Assembly: GCA_000333855.2 (NCBI GenBank)
Contig: CM007332.1
Span: 219,161-283,160, forward strand
DNA length: 64,000 nucleotides
DNA from: Endotrypanum monterogeii
Lineage: Eukaryota > Euglenozoa > Kinetoplastea > Trypanosomatida > Trypanosomatidae
Direction: 5' to 3'
The notes under the pieces are model-generated. The model was not told the origin of the DNA. It worked only from the letters and a program-made list of their open reading frames with translations, and searched no databases. A program made the position numbers and the translations under genes. Positions 37,377 through 49,511 of the stretch are shown here, in pieces. Every line of letters starts with the position of its first letter. Positions within the stretch are counted from its first letter, which is position 1.

Positions 37377-37892
37377 AAAGCGGGCGCTGAGAGAGGTGTA
37401 ACACATATACGTTTCTGCTGAAAGTTATAAGAGAAAAAAAAAACACTTGTAGAGTCTCACAGCTGGATTGTTGTTCTGGGGAGTACGCAGGAAGGAGACT
37501 GGTACCGAGGAGCTGAACCACGATTCTGCAGGAGAGGTCTGCTTCTGTGAAATCGGACAATCTGTCATCGGTTCCAGGAACTTGAGAAGAAAAATGGAGG
37601 TGGTGTAATTCAAATAAAACAATTAATTTGCATGTTCTGTCTCCTCTTCATATACGGGAGCGTTCAGGTCTTCTCCAAGGGAACGCAGTCTGGGTATATT
37701 GAGGCCTCCTTTAGGGGAGTAGCACTGTTGGCCGAGACAGAGTGCTTCTCCCTCCTATTTGTGATCACTTACCTTGGAAAGTCTGTCGATACAAGCTACC
37801 TTGAAATGTCTCGTGCAAGAGTCGTTAATGATTGATTACGGTGTTTGTTCTCTTTACAAGATGTTTTTTTGTATATTGCCCATCGAAGTTAA

Positions 37893-38423
37893 CGCGGAGG
37901 CCTCAAGCATCTAGATTACCTGTCCGTAGTTGCAAGGCTGTCAAGTCAAATTGAGAAGAAGATATTTCATGAGTCTTCTCCAATTGCGCTGACAATCTTC
38001 TCAGCAGTTGCAGCGTGAGATATTGGGCATGATGAGAAACTTTTTTCTAATGCTTTATCGTCGTCTTCCCTTGAACACACTGTCTGTTCGTTATCCACGC
38101 TTCTTCTTGATAAAATTAGTAGGTTTTGCAAACTGATGGGGCGCACAATCATCAAGTTCAGAGGAGACAGTGGGATTAGCGATAAAGATAAACCTCCTTC
38201 CCAACTTGTAGATAACTCCCTAGGTATAGAGAGTGCTTTGACGATTGCCACTGGTGATGGTGCATGCATAGTCGACGAAACGCTCTTGCAGAGGTACGTA
38301 GCACGCACGTTTCCAGATGCAAGTGAAGGAGAAAATATCCTAGCGATGCTTCCGGCTGCAGCAGCCAGCGGGTCTCCAGCCCTTGACAGCAAGAGCATTA
38401 TATATCAGGAATGGGGGGCATAA
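37893..38423 (+). pseudogene. Possible decayed gene fragment with in-frame TGA
   Basis: One plus frame runs from after a TAA at 37890 to a TAA at 38421-38423 and is broken only by a TGA at 38016-38018. The 134 codons after the TGA have a protein-like composition, for example GDGACIVDETLLQRYV and ASEGENILAML. The balanced amino-acid mix differs from the low-complexity frames elsewhere. The reverse strand is also open over 37967-38398 (143 codons), so direction is not certain. I recognise no family. It could be a relic, a frameshifted short gene, or chance. It ends about 300 bases before the V-ATPase F start. Confidence 0.35.
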
Positions 38424-38652
38424 TATTCCTTATGTTCACTTATCCACGCTGATTCCGAGACAAACTTGACTTTGAGGTCTTTCAATTCTTTTTCCTTAAT
38501 CTCAAAGATGAGGGTACTCCTATCTTGATTGATAGCAGAAATTTAGTAACAGCGGTTCTTGTCGCAGACTCGTATAACGAGAAGGCTGCTAGGGATGAAT
38601 CTGCACTTTTATTGACTCCTTCGCTCCACTGAATAATACTATGATGTTGTGA

Positions 38653-38690
38653 TTCATTTTCCCATTTTCCCTCGACTTTCCTCCGCACAG
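38653..38690 (+). promoter_or_regulatory. Polypyrimidine tract and trans-splice acceptor for V-ATPase F
   Basis: A 36-base C/T-rich tract ends in CCGCACAG with AG at 38689-38690. This leaves a 36-base 5' UTR before the ATG at 38727 and is among the clearest acceptor sites in the window. Confidence 0.75.
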
Positions 38691-38726
38691 AAACAGTAGC
38701 ACCCTTCACATTCGCAATTAGCAACA

Positions 38727-39140
38727 ATGTCAAATCTCGCTCGTTACCGAAACGGCGACCAGCGTATCGTCGGCATCATCGGTGATGAGGACACCGTGAC
38801 TGGTTTTCTTCTCGCCGGAATCGGCGACAACCGAGTGATGCCTAGCGATGCGGACAGCTCTGGCGCGGGGCACCAAAAGGGGTCTCTGCCAAACTACTAT
38901 GTCGTTAATTCATCGACTCCTTTGTCAGAGATCGAAGAGGCGTTCACAACATTGTGTGGGCGCAGGGACATCGGTATCGTCATCATCTGTCAGCATATTG
39001 CAAATGATATTCGACATCTTATTGAGGAGCACCATGCGGTGATTCCTTGTATCTTGGAGATCCCGAGCAAGGGGCAAAAGTATGATGCCGAGAAAGATTA
39101 TGTACTGGAGAGGATTTCTCGCTCCTTGGGTATCCGCTAG
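38727..39140 (+). CDS. VMA7: V-type proton ATPase subunit F (137 aa)
   Basis: Subunit F sits in the central rotor stalk of the V1 sector of the vacuolar proton pump, which acidifies acidocalcisomes, endosomes and the flagellar-pocket pathway. The length (137 aa) fits the family (about 115-130) with a small insertion near residues 43-53. Visible conserved blocks are GIIGDEDTVTGFLLAGIG (residues 16-33), where the nucleotide-fold-like domain starts, IGIVIICQHIANDIRHLI (about 86-103) and PCILEIPSKGQKYD (about 111-124). The ATG at 38727 follows a clear splice acceptor. It is the first intact gene of the plus-strand block, 546 bases upstream of glucose-6-phosphate isomerase. The assignment is firm. 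Confidence 0.95.
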   Translation: MSNLARYRNGDQRIVGIIGDEDTVTGFLLAGIGDNRVMPSDADSSGAGHQKGSLPNYYVVNSSTPLSEIEEAFTTLCGRRDIGIVIICQHIANDIRHLIEEHHAVIPCILEIPSKGQKYDAEKDYVLERISRSLGIR

Positions 39141-41507
<2,367 letters not shown>

Positions 41508-42724
41508 GAAAGAGCGAAGGGTTTCTTCGGCGGTGCTCTTCAGGGCTGCGGATTTTCTGTTTTATTTCCCCCTTGGTTTCTCGGGCAATTCTAGGGACGC
41601 GTGGCGAGGGTCGGACCCAAACCCACTTCGTTAGCTTCGCTCTCATTGCCTCTGGCGCTGCGAAAAAAAAAAAAGAACATCTCATCACCATCCACAATAC
41701 CACCGTCAAAAAAAAAAAAGAAAGAAAACACTACCGCACTTCTTCGAAAACTGAATGTGAAGAATGAGTATACACACATTTCTTATCTTCTTCAACAAGA
41801 CATATTATTGGGCAAAGGAGCTGAAAGCGCATCACCTTAGAGGCTGAATAGGTAGCAGCAAACATATACAGCCCTGGTGCTTTTCCTTCACTATTTATTT
41901 ATGTTCCTTCCCCCCTCCACACACACACACACCCATCGCTGTGTAGTTTTCTATGCAATCCACTTCACGACTGACAGTAGAGGCCGTTGGGATCACGTTG
42001 ATGCGGAGGCGCCGGAGCCTCGATCGGCACGTTGCAGTGAAAGGGTTTTCTTTCCTGTCGATTACTCACATGTGGGGTACATCAGCAACCACCCGTGCTC
42101 TCTCTCTCTCTCTCGTGTCTGTGCGTGCGTGCGTGTAAGTTGAATACCACAGCCTTTCTTCAGGCTGGCTGGGATGTTTGGTACTGTGGCCCCGGGGGCG
42201 CGAGAAAGAAAGAGTACATGAACACTAAAAACAACAACAGCGAGATATACCACTGTATCTCGCGCTTGTTGTCTACTTATTTTGTCCAACAGCCTTCTCG
42301 GTTTCGGGAGGATACTTCAGCTCTGTGTGCGCCAGTGGCTTCCTGATCCAGCAGCACTAGTGCTTCCTACGGGTGGTCGCTGTGGCAATGTTATTTCTGA
42401 GACTTTTTTCCATTTCTTTGGCTACCCTCTATTATATTAAAAAATATATTTTTGAGGCCACAACAATCCACGAGGTGCCTTCTGGACTCAAGCGCCGTCA
42501 TCCTTTTTTTTTTTTTTTCATGGCATTGCGATCGTGTCTCTTGGGCAGGTGTGTGTGTGTGTAAAAATCGAGTTTTTTTTTTTCGCCACCGCAACTCATC
42601 AAGGTGCGGATACAAGTCGGGAAGGGGAGGAGGGGGAGGGGTACTACGACGCTGTTAGACAACACACGGATTTCTCCACGGTGCAGAGCCGCAGTTCCTT
42701 GATCTACGACGCACCACACCAGTG
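41508..42724 (+). other. Intergenic between GPI and 42725 gene
   Basis: No gene. It contains A(11-12) runs near 41660 and 41708, a short CA tract near 41918, a CT tract at about 42097-42113, and two T(12-15) tracts (42503-42518, 42573-42583). The second tract precedes AG at 42602-42603, a candidate splice acceptor that would give the next gene a 5' UTR of about 120 bases. Confidence 0.6.
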
Positions 42725-43225
42725 ATGCAGCGCACAGCAGGCCGCCGTTTCCTTGGTAGCTTCACCAGCGGCTTCTCCAAGGGATTTTCAGGAAACGCTA
42801 GCGGTGGCTCTGGTGGGTGGGGGGGTAGAGGTGGTGGCAGTGGGTTCAACCTTTTTGGGAGCAAGGGCGGGTTTTCCGATGCATTCGGTCGAGGTGCGAG
42901 CAGCGGTGAGGGCAGCGCCGGTTACCCACCAGGCGGACCGCTTGGCGGGCTTCTTGACAAGGCGCTGGAGTGGTGCAGCGAGTCGCATGCCCGTGGCATC
43001 GCAAACGAGATGGGCGTAGACCTACGCGACATCCGTTTTGAGAAAACACCCGAAGGTGGCATGAACGTTATGGTGGATGCTCCCAGCGCGACACCGCTGC
43101 AGATCGAGCAGCTTGGCAAGCGTGTGCAGGAGGAGTGTCCAGTGGCACGCTTCCGAAAAACCCAAGTCACTTCCCCGAAGCACGAAATGAAGTGGATGCA
43201 GCTGCCTCCGCGGTACGATAGATGA
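42725..43225 (+). CDS. Small probably mitochondrial protein with OsmC-like C-terminus (166 aa)
   Basis: Residues 1-15 (MQRTAGRRFLGSFTS) are basic and hydroxylated without acids, as in a mitochondrial presequence. Residues 15-75 are Gly/Ser/Phe-rich linker. The folded part, about 77-166, includes a helix (LLDKALEWCSESHARGIANE), a strand (GMNVMVDAP) and LGKRVQEECPVARFRK. In OsmC/Ohr proteins a helix followed by CPV near the C-terminus carries the resolving Cys, and the match of that segment is suggestive. The usual N-terminal half of OsmC with its first active Cys is not visible, so peroxidase activity should not be assumed. The ATG at 42725 is used because the codon just before it is GTG. Coding is likely; the family call is tentative. 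Confidence 0.7.
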   Translation: MQRTAGRRFLGSFTSGFSKGFSGNASGGSGGWGGRGGGSGFNLFGSKGGFSDAFGRGASSGEGSAGYPPGGPLGGLLDKALEWCSESHARGIANEMGVDLRDIRFEKTPEGGMNVMVDAPSATPLQIEQLGKRVQEECPVARFRKTQVTSPKHEMKWMQLPPRYDR

Positions 43226-45341
43226 AGAGGAAAGCAAAGAGTGCGAGGCCTGACCCCATGGGTAAAGAGAGGAACAACGAGAAAAGGATCCAGGGGAAAA
43301 AAGGGTTTTCACCGTTGGCTTTCTTCAGCTTCCTTGCCCACCCATCACATGCTGTTATCATCCTTGCCCCCCCCCCCTCTCCCCACGAGACGATACAACT
43401 CGAAGCATGAGAGAGATTGGCACAACGAAAAAAAAAGTATGCACCCCCTCCCTTTATGTGTGTGTGCTCTTATTTATTCATGTAGGTCTGTTGACTTCAG
43501 GCACCTGGATGTTTTTCCATTCATCGAACGCTTCATTGATTCACCCAAGGAAGGAAGAAAACACATACAGACACACACAAAATAAAACAGGAAGTTGCGA
43601 TGACTGACTTCTCTATGGCGTTATTTGTGGATGAGTTGGCCTCTGCGACGCAGCTGCAATGCATGCTGTTTTCTCACGCTTCCTGAAGAATATTCTGGAG
43701 TTGGTCTTGTCGGCCCCTACTGCCTTGGTGTAGATGGTGCCGGGTGCTGGTTCGCATATGTGTGAGACGCGTGGAGAGGAAGACAAAGTGTATGTTCTAT
43801 CGATCTCGCATTCTTAGAAAAAAATTCCTCCTCACAATTTTTTTTTTTTACTGACACCGATGCAGCTACATAAAATGTTTTCATAACGTGCCCTGCTTTC
43901 ATTCTCTGCACGCACACATCTCTCTGCTCTGTATTTTCAGTTTTTCCACCAGGACATATGCATACAAATACATACGTACATACACGGACTGACTCCCCTT
44001 TCCCCCTCCTCCTCCTCCTCTTCGATCCACTTCTTCATCTCCTTGCTGCCTGAATGCGTCTGCAAAATTTTTTTTTTTGAGCCCATCTCTCGATGGGTAC
44101 AGCATACACTTCTCGGATGCATTTTGCGTCATTCTGAGTCGCGTTTTCTACCGACACTGTGCTGTGCGGATTATATGGAGCAGTTGTTGTCGGCCCGGCG
44201 CGTCGAAGCCCCCCCCCCCCCCCCCCAGCTGCACTTCCGAACACTACTGTGTTGACAAGGTTTCATCATCGTAGGTGTGTCCGGTTACGGGGGAGGTCGA
44301 GCAGGGTGGGATAGGTTGAAGAAAAGGGGGCACCTTTAGCTGGTGCATCTTCTTCCACGAAACACCCGAGCACTTGTGTGGAGAATTTCGAAGGGTTTGC
44401 TATCGTTTTCTTTTTCCACCACGGAGGGTCAATCTTGCCCTTTTTTTTTGGTTAGCTCTTGTCGCTTCGTCGTTGATGATAAATTGCAGTTTTGATTTGC
44501 AGCTTACTTTTGCCTTCTCCCATTCCGCGTATTGTTGTTATATTTCTGCTTCTCTCTCCTGTTTTCCTGCCTTTGTGTTCTCGCTCTGTATCGTCCCCAC
44601 CTCCCGGACGCCCTTTGTATTTGTGTTACTGTTTCACCCTGAAAAAAAAAATGGTGAACGACACACGCGCAAACCGGGGGGAGGCTTCTTTTTTCCTACC
44701 CAGGTTTTTTCTTCCTCCCCTTTCCACACTTCTCATCTGAATTAAAAAAAAAATTACACCGTGTAGCGGTGCTGCTCCCAAAGAAAAGGTGAGGAGTACT
44801 GCTTCGATGATTCAGCTCGAAGAAGACTAAGCCAGACACCCTGGGAAGAATATGCATGTGGCTGCAGTTGCATACTGATACAGGTACTCTCTCTCCAACA
44901 CAGTCGCCACTGCCTTTGACCGGACGTGATGCAAGCGAAGGCCTCCTGTGCTTCTCAACCGTCTCCGCGTGGCTTTTGTTGACCTGCCCAGCTTTCTCAC
45001 TTCTATTCTTCTGCCTATCTTCCTTTTCCATGGGTGCTTTTTTTTTGTTTTTTTCTTTGCCTCCTGATATCACACAAAGCTGGCACAAAGGATTTGCTGG
45101 CTTTTGGTATCGACGCGGCATCTCGCTTGTCGACGTGGAGATTCACCTTCGGCATTCTTCATTTTTTATATTTTAGTGGTTTTTTTTTCTGAAGGGCACA
45201 AGAGGTCGATCTTAACACGTCTTTCTTTTTTCAAATCTGCTCGCACACGCCGCTCCTTTTTTTCTCAGACAGACCTCCTGCTCGCATGCCTCTTCCGGTC
45301 TTCATCTTGTGAACGCAGTTTTTTTTCTTTTTCTTGTACGA
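43226..45341 (+). other. Intergenic, 2.1 kb, pyrimidine-rich
   Basis: No credible gene. The plus strand is rich in T and C, the mirror of the left block. It contains a C18 run at 44209-44226, T(9-11) tracts, and several T-rich tracts before 45342 (for example 45175-45190 and 45311-45333) that could serve trans-splicing of the next gene. A 123-codon frame at 44374-44745 is only a translation of C/T-rich sequence. Confidence 0.65.
44209..44226. repeat. C18 homopolymer
   Basis: An uninterrupted run of 18 C on the plus strand in the plus-transcribed block; compare the G18 run at 23461-23478. Confidence 0.9.
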
Positions 45342-47891
45342 ATGCCCGCAACTTTTTCTGCCGTTACGGCATTAGAAACAACCAGAGGTCCTTCACCCCT
45401 CGCCAAAGCGCAGGGGTACCGCTCTCTGCACGGAGAGGTCAACTACTATCCCACAAGTGCACACAAGCGCCGACCGCTGCGTGAGAAAAGAAGCGCTGAG
45501 GGTCTAACGGAACCATGCGGCACAGAAATGATCGTGTCCACTTCTGCCAACTTGGCCGGAGGATCAGGCACCCCTCCTAGCTCTTCCGGCCTGAGTCAAA
45601 CTCCATCGCAAGGGACACCGGATATCAGCTCGCTTGCGAGGCGATCTTCGTCTCAGCCATGGACACCTTCCAAGGACACGGCTTCCATCAAGTCCGCACC
45701 AGTGTTACGGAGCTTTACCAAGGGCGGGGCTCCGCTGCTTCACCGCTACCGCACCTCCTGCGCTGATGTCGCCTCCCGGACCGTACATGGAGGCACATCG
45801 TCGCCCTTACCACCCAGGGACACCATATCTGTTTCGCCTGAGATGAGAGGGAAGCGTCCAAAAAACATTCGACGAAGCCGCCTTCTCACGCGCCCCTCCG
45901 CGACATCGGAGCCCCACGCTGCTCGTGTGTCACTCAGAGAGGTGGATGCGGAGACGGGGGCGGCGTTGGGGGAGCCTCGGACTGTTTCCCCCCTGGCTCA
46001 GTCGCTTCATCGATATTCTCTTAGCTCTCCCACGAGAGGTGGCAGTCCTGATTCAAGGGTGCCGCCAACACGCGCTCGCCTCGGTGCTGCGCATGCGTCG
46101 TCGTCGTCGATGTCGAAAAGGGCTATCACAACTCCCATCGTGTCTTCTGGGGCATCAAGACAGGGGGGAGGCAAGTTGGGTGTAGCAGGTGCACCTTTGG
46201 AAAGGGAGGTATGTAGGGGTGGAAAAAAACACGGGGGGGATGGTGTGTCGTCTTCAACGCAAACGCATACTGAGTTGCTGCCGTCGAGAAGCGTGAGTAC
46301 TACACTGTGCAGCCAGGGGACAGACTGCATGCCTACTGAGGCATCAATATGTGGGTTCATTCGAATGCAAAGAGAGCTTCGTTGCTGCTATGACACAATA
46401 GAGAGCTACGAAGTCGTCATCGCACAACTACGCGATGACTGCACTTCAGCGAGGGCATCGCTTTTCCAGATGCGACAGGAGGGCGTGCAGCACAGAAAAG
46501 AGGTGGAGGCACAAGTTCGGGCTGCGCTTAGCGAGCAGACCAGCGCGCTCCTTTCGACGGAGCGAAGAAGAAACGCGGATGAGAAATCGGGCCCAAACAC
46601 TTTATCACAGTCCAATGGCAAGGTGGGGGACGCTGCAAAGGAATGTGTAAAGGATACGTTGCAGTCCACCATAGAGGAGCTGCGTGTCGCTTTGCGGGAG
46701 GAGCAGTCAGCTCATGCGGAGAGTATCGCACGTCTCTCGAAGACACTGGCAGCTAAAAATCGATGGAAGTCGCGCGCCGTCAAATTGTTCAAGCGGCAAA
46801 AGCTCGTCTGCCAAAGGGTGCTGGTGCCCTCAACAGTGCCTCCTCCGCCTCCGCCTCCGCCTCCGCCTCCGCCTCCTCCTTCTTTGTTCACAGCAAGGGA
46901 AGGTACCATCAGCGCAGATGAGGATTGTCCAGCACTATCTGCCATCGGGTACTCGTTAAGGCATCCGGAGGCGGAGGCCGATGCATGCCTTTCGGCTTTT
47001 CAACCACACCCACTACCCCAATGTTTTTCTTGCACACTGTCACCGACCAACCGGGCTGCGCACATAGCATCACCCTCTGAAGCCGTAAAGGTGGGCACTA
47101 CTGCCACCACAAAGATCGGGACTGCTTCGTCAGTGGTGCCCTGCAAAGAGGGCGTGGACTTGTCTACGGCACATGAGAAGAGGGAGAGGGACGACAACAG
47201 CGGGTTTGATATGAGTGTGAACTTCCATAAAGAATCTACAGCGTCTGGTTGCTCGTCTTCAATTGCAACCTCTCCTGGCCGCCTTCCGAAGGCGGTGGGC
47301 AGCGGGGTCGTGGTTGTGTGGCCGCCGTTCACCAGCGAACAGGAGGCGCCAACCAGAAAAGGTGCCGAATTGGCACCACTGGAGTCATCTACAAAAGCCC
47401 GTAGTACAGAAGCTGAGGCCTCTGCAACCTTCGGTATCGGCGACGGGCGGCTGCAGCCATCGTCATCAACCCACCTTATCTCCCCTTCTGCGATACCCGA
47501 TGGTGTTGTGCGCTACGCTGCGAGTGCTGCCGCATCTCGTTTGGCGCACGATCGTCAGTCATTATCGAGAGGTTGTGAGACGACCTCGATAGCAGCTGAT
47601 TCGCTGCGGGATAGGCCAGACCCGCTCGCCTTTCCGCCGCCGCCGATGTCTGGTGATGTGGCGTCGACGAGGTGTCCCTCTTTTTGCACTCCAGTCTCGC
47701 AGTGGACTCGCGACAGCATTCCTGCATCAATGGCGCCCCCCTCTGCGGAACGAAAATTCCGAGAGCTTCTTCGCGCTTTACTTGACAAGGAACAACAGCT
47801 GGCGTTGATGGCAGAGGAGCGGGCCAAGTATCGGCGACTATACACAGAGGTAGCAGGCCGAGATGCCTCCAAGTGTGATGTAATTTCTTAG
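45342..47891 (+). CDS. Coiled-coil, polyproline-containing protein of unknown function (849 aa)
   Basis: A 2.55-kb plus-strand frame. The longest open frame begins with a GTG at 45309; the first ATG is at 45342 (MPATFSAV). A later ATG at 45528 (MIVSTSAN) is possible, because the last strong pyrimidine tract overlaps the 45342 start. The first 330 residues are Ser/Pro/Arg-rich and disordered. A coiled coil occupies about 336-416 (RCCYDTIESYEVVIAQLRDD onward) and continues at about 436-486. A proline run encoded by CCGCCT repeats follows at about 499-513, then disordered sequence, and a final helix at about 799-839 (ERKFRELLRALLDKEQQLAL). This arrangement is common in cytoskeletal proteins of trypanosomatids, but nothing identifies a function. 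A dispersed-repeat copy starts 54 bases after the stop. Confidence 0.85.
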   Translation: MPATFSAVTALETTRGPSPLAKAQGYRSLHGEVNYYPTSAHKRRPLREKRSAEGLTEPCGTEMIVSTSANLAGGSGTPPSSSGLSQTPSQGTPDISSLARRSSSQPWTPSKDTASIKSAPVLRSFTKGGAPLLHRYRTSCADVASRTVHGGTSSPLPPRDTISVSPEMRGKRPKNIRRSRLLTRPSATSEPHAARVSLREVDAETGAALGEPRTVSPLAQSLHRYSLSSPTRGGSPDSRVPPTRARLGAAHASSSSMSKRAITTPIVSSGASRQGGGKLGVAGAPLEREVCRGGKKHGGDGVSSSTQTHTELLPSRSVSTTLCSQGTDCMPTEASICGFIRMQRELRCCYDTIESYEVVIAQLRDDCTSARASLFQMRQEGVQHRKEVEAQVRAALSEQTSALLSTERRRNADEKSGPNTLSQSNGKVGDAAKECVKDTLQSTIEELRVALREEQSAHAESIARLSKTLAAKNRWKSRAVKLFKRQKLVCQRVLVPSTVPPPPPPPPPPPPPPSLFTAREGTISADEDCPALSAIGYSLRHPEAEADACLSAFQPHPLPQCFSCTLSPTNRAAHIASPSEAVKVGTTATTKIGTASSVVPCKEGVDLSTAHEKRERDDNSGFDMSVNFHKESTASGCSSSIATSPGRLPKAVGSGVVVVWPPFTSEQEAPTRKGAELAPLESSTKARSTEAEASATFGIGDGRLQPSSSTHLISPSAIPDGVVRYAASAAASRLAHDRQSLSRGCETTSIAADSLRDRPDPLAFPPPPMSGDVASTRCPSFCTPVSQWTRDSIPASMAPPSAERKFRELLRALLDKEQQLALMAEERAKYRRLYTEVAGRDASKCDVIS

Positions 47892-47945
47892 CTCCACAAT
47901 ATGGATGCGTTTTCCTTCCCCCTGATATTCCTGCAAAGCCAACAG

Positions 47946-48524
47946 CAGCCCTCATATCGAGTCTGTGTGTCTGCGTGTGTGTTTGTGTGTGTGTGTGTGG
48001 AGGAGGGATTGGTAGGCGGACGCGGGTTGGAGGTGGTCCAACGCACACGCTCTGAGAAGATGCCACGCAGCCCTTCTCTCTTCCTGCGAGCGCTGAAGCG
48101 GCGCCGATGTTGGCAGTGTCAAACGCCTCAAAGCTGAGTGGCGTCAGAGGCGTTGGTCGCTGCTGGTGTCGGCGGTCATGTCTTGGGTGGCTTTGTGTGT
48201 CGGTATGGCGTGCTACCGTGCGCACATTTCTACCACCTTCATACGACGGGCAAAGCCGCCGTGGGGCTGGAGGTGTGTGCCTGACGGTCCACTGTGCCCC
48301 CTGGTGGGGAGCCTGGGCCAGCTCGAAACGGAAGGCACCGCGTGGCGAACTGCAATGCAGGTGCTGTGGTGTGGAGTTTGTTGGGGCGGCAGCTGTGGTG
48401 AGGTAGGCTGTTGCTGCGACACTTGTCTCAGCCGCAACTTGACAGCACACAACCTGTTGACAAGAGGCCGGAGGGGAGAGGGGGCGTTGATCTGGTGCGT
48501 TGGTGGGGCACAGATTGGGGGCAT
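47946..48524 (+). repeat. Dispersed repeat family, copy C (longest copy)
   Basis: Segment 47946-48427 matches copy D (56209-56675). Outside a GT tract of different length, I count only about three substitutions over some 425 bases. Segment 48161-48524 matches copy A and 48198-48463 matches copy B, both without indels. It includes a GT tract (about 47961-48000), an inverted repeat with 8-bp arms (48122-48129 and 48147-48154), and an ATG-started 99-codon frame at 48107-48406 that is also present in D. It lies in the 3' flank of the 45342-47891 gene, in sense orientation. Confidence 0.9.
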
Positions 48525-48645
48525 CCCTGATAGGTCATAGGGAGGGGGAGGGGTTGCTTGGGAGGAGGTAGACAAGCGAAAACGGCCGACTTGAGAAGTG
48601 AGGGTCATCTCGATGTTCCCGGTAGTGTTTTCATGGATGTCTAGC

Positions 48646-48664
48646 TATATATATATATATATAT
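48646..48664. repeat. (TA)n microsatellite
   Basis: First long TA tract to the right of the strand-switch region; another lies at 49727-49750. Confidence 0.85.
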
Positions 48665-49452
48665 GTATAGATAAATGATAGACATAGATATAAATTCTGC
48701 TCGCGTTGTGAAGGCGGCGCAATCCATTGACAAGGTCCTTATTAAAAATTACAGGGCGAGCGTGTAGAAGTGTGCTCCGCATCACTGTTTTTGTTTGTGT
48801 ATGGCGAATCGTGTGTTCGGACAAAAGCGAAGGCGGAGAGAGGGGCACAAAGCGAAGCAGAGCACACACCTCTCTCAATACGAAGGCTTCGGCCCGAGTG
48901 CAAGCACGCCTTCTGTTATTGTGTGTGTGCGTGTGTGTGTGTGTGTGGTCCGTGCTTCTTCTTCTGTTCTTATGTGTTCTGGTTTCCCTTTCTTCCCCTG
49001 ATGAGTCTTTGCGTTCGTGTGTGGCTGGTGGAGAGCAGGCCAAGGGTTGAAAACACAAGGGGAGTCTTTTACATACTGTTTCGGGGGATGAACTTATTGT
49101 GTGCTTCTCCTTTCAGACGCCTTTCTGCAATCTCTCGTCTTGTGTCAAAGAGGTAAAAGGGCGAGTCATCCACTCGCCTGTCACGGGTGCCTCGATTGAA
49201 CTGTTCAAATTTTGGCCCCCTTCTCCCACCGTTCGTGCAACAGACTTCTCTACCTTTTTTTCCCCTGTTCTTTTTTTTTTTTCAATCTAACACCGAGCTA
49301 CATTGCATGTCTCCAGCTACGTTTTATATCATACTGCACGTACTTTTTAGTGTTCCCCACTCTGTCGATTCGAACTCCTCACTCACACATACGCCGAAAA
49401 TACACACCGTTTGGCTACTTGCTTTTGCCACCCTCCTCTCCGGTGTACTGTC

Positions 49453-49503
49453 CCGTCTTTCTTTTTTTTTCTTCCTCTCCCGATTATTTCTCTCGCCCTT
49501 TAG
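49453..49503 (+). promoter_or_regulatory. Polypyrimidine tract and trans-splice acceptor for Sec61-beta
   Basis: About 48 bases of nearly pure C/T end in CCCTTTAG with AG at 49502-49503, only 8 bases before the ATG at 49512. The site supports this ATG rather than upstream in-frame codons. Confidence 0.75.
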
Positions 49504-49511
49504 CTGTAAAT

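Larger units (their letters stand above)
29319..38726. other. Divergent strand-switch region (probable Pol II transcription start region)
   Basis: Genes to the left read minus and genes to the right read plus. In trypanosomatids such divergent regions are where RNA polymerase II initiates in both directions, marked by histone variants rather than sequence motifs. Here it spans about 9.4 kb. After a TA tract at 29981-30008, simple TA arrays are absent throughout. Base composition is balanced, without the strong purine/pyrimidine strand bias of the flanks. No intact gene is seen; open frames are under about 145 codons and unconserved in style. It contains repeat copy B (37111-37376) and a possible gene remnant (37893-38423). 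Part of 32.3-36.5 kb looks irregular and may be of lower sequence quality. Confidence 0.75.
47892..49511 (+). other. Intergenic with dispersed repeat, before Sec61-beta
   Basis: The first part is repeat copy C (47946-48524). After it come a TA tract (48646-48664), a GT tract near 48921-48948 and T/C-rich sequence leading to the Sec61-beta splice acceptor. No gene is supported. A 324-codon antisense frame (47476-48450) runs through the repeat into the end of the upstream gene and is judged a shadow. Confidence 0.65.

Noticed and set aside
44374..44745. 123-codon hydrophobic frame resembling a membrane protein
   Set aside because: Produced by C/T-rich intergenic DNA, which always encodes F, L, S and P; no conserved feature.
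47476..48450. 324-codon antisense frame
   Set aside because: It runs through repeat copy C and into the antisense of the 45342-47891 gene. It changes sense at the repeat border, and its variants between repeat copies are less silent than in the sense frame.
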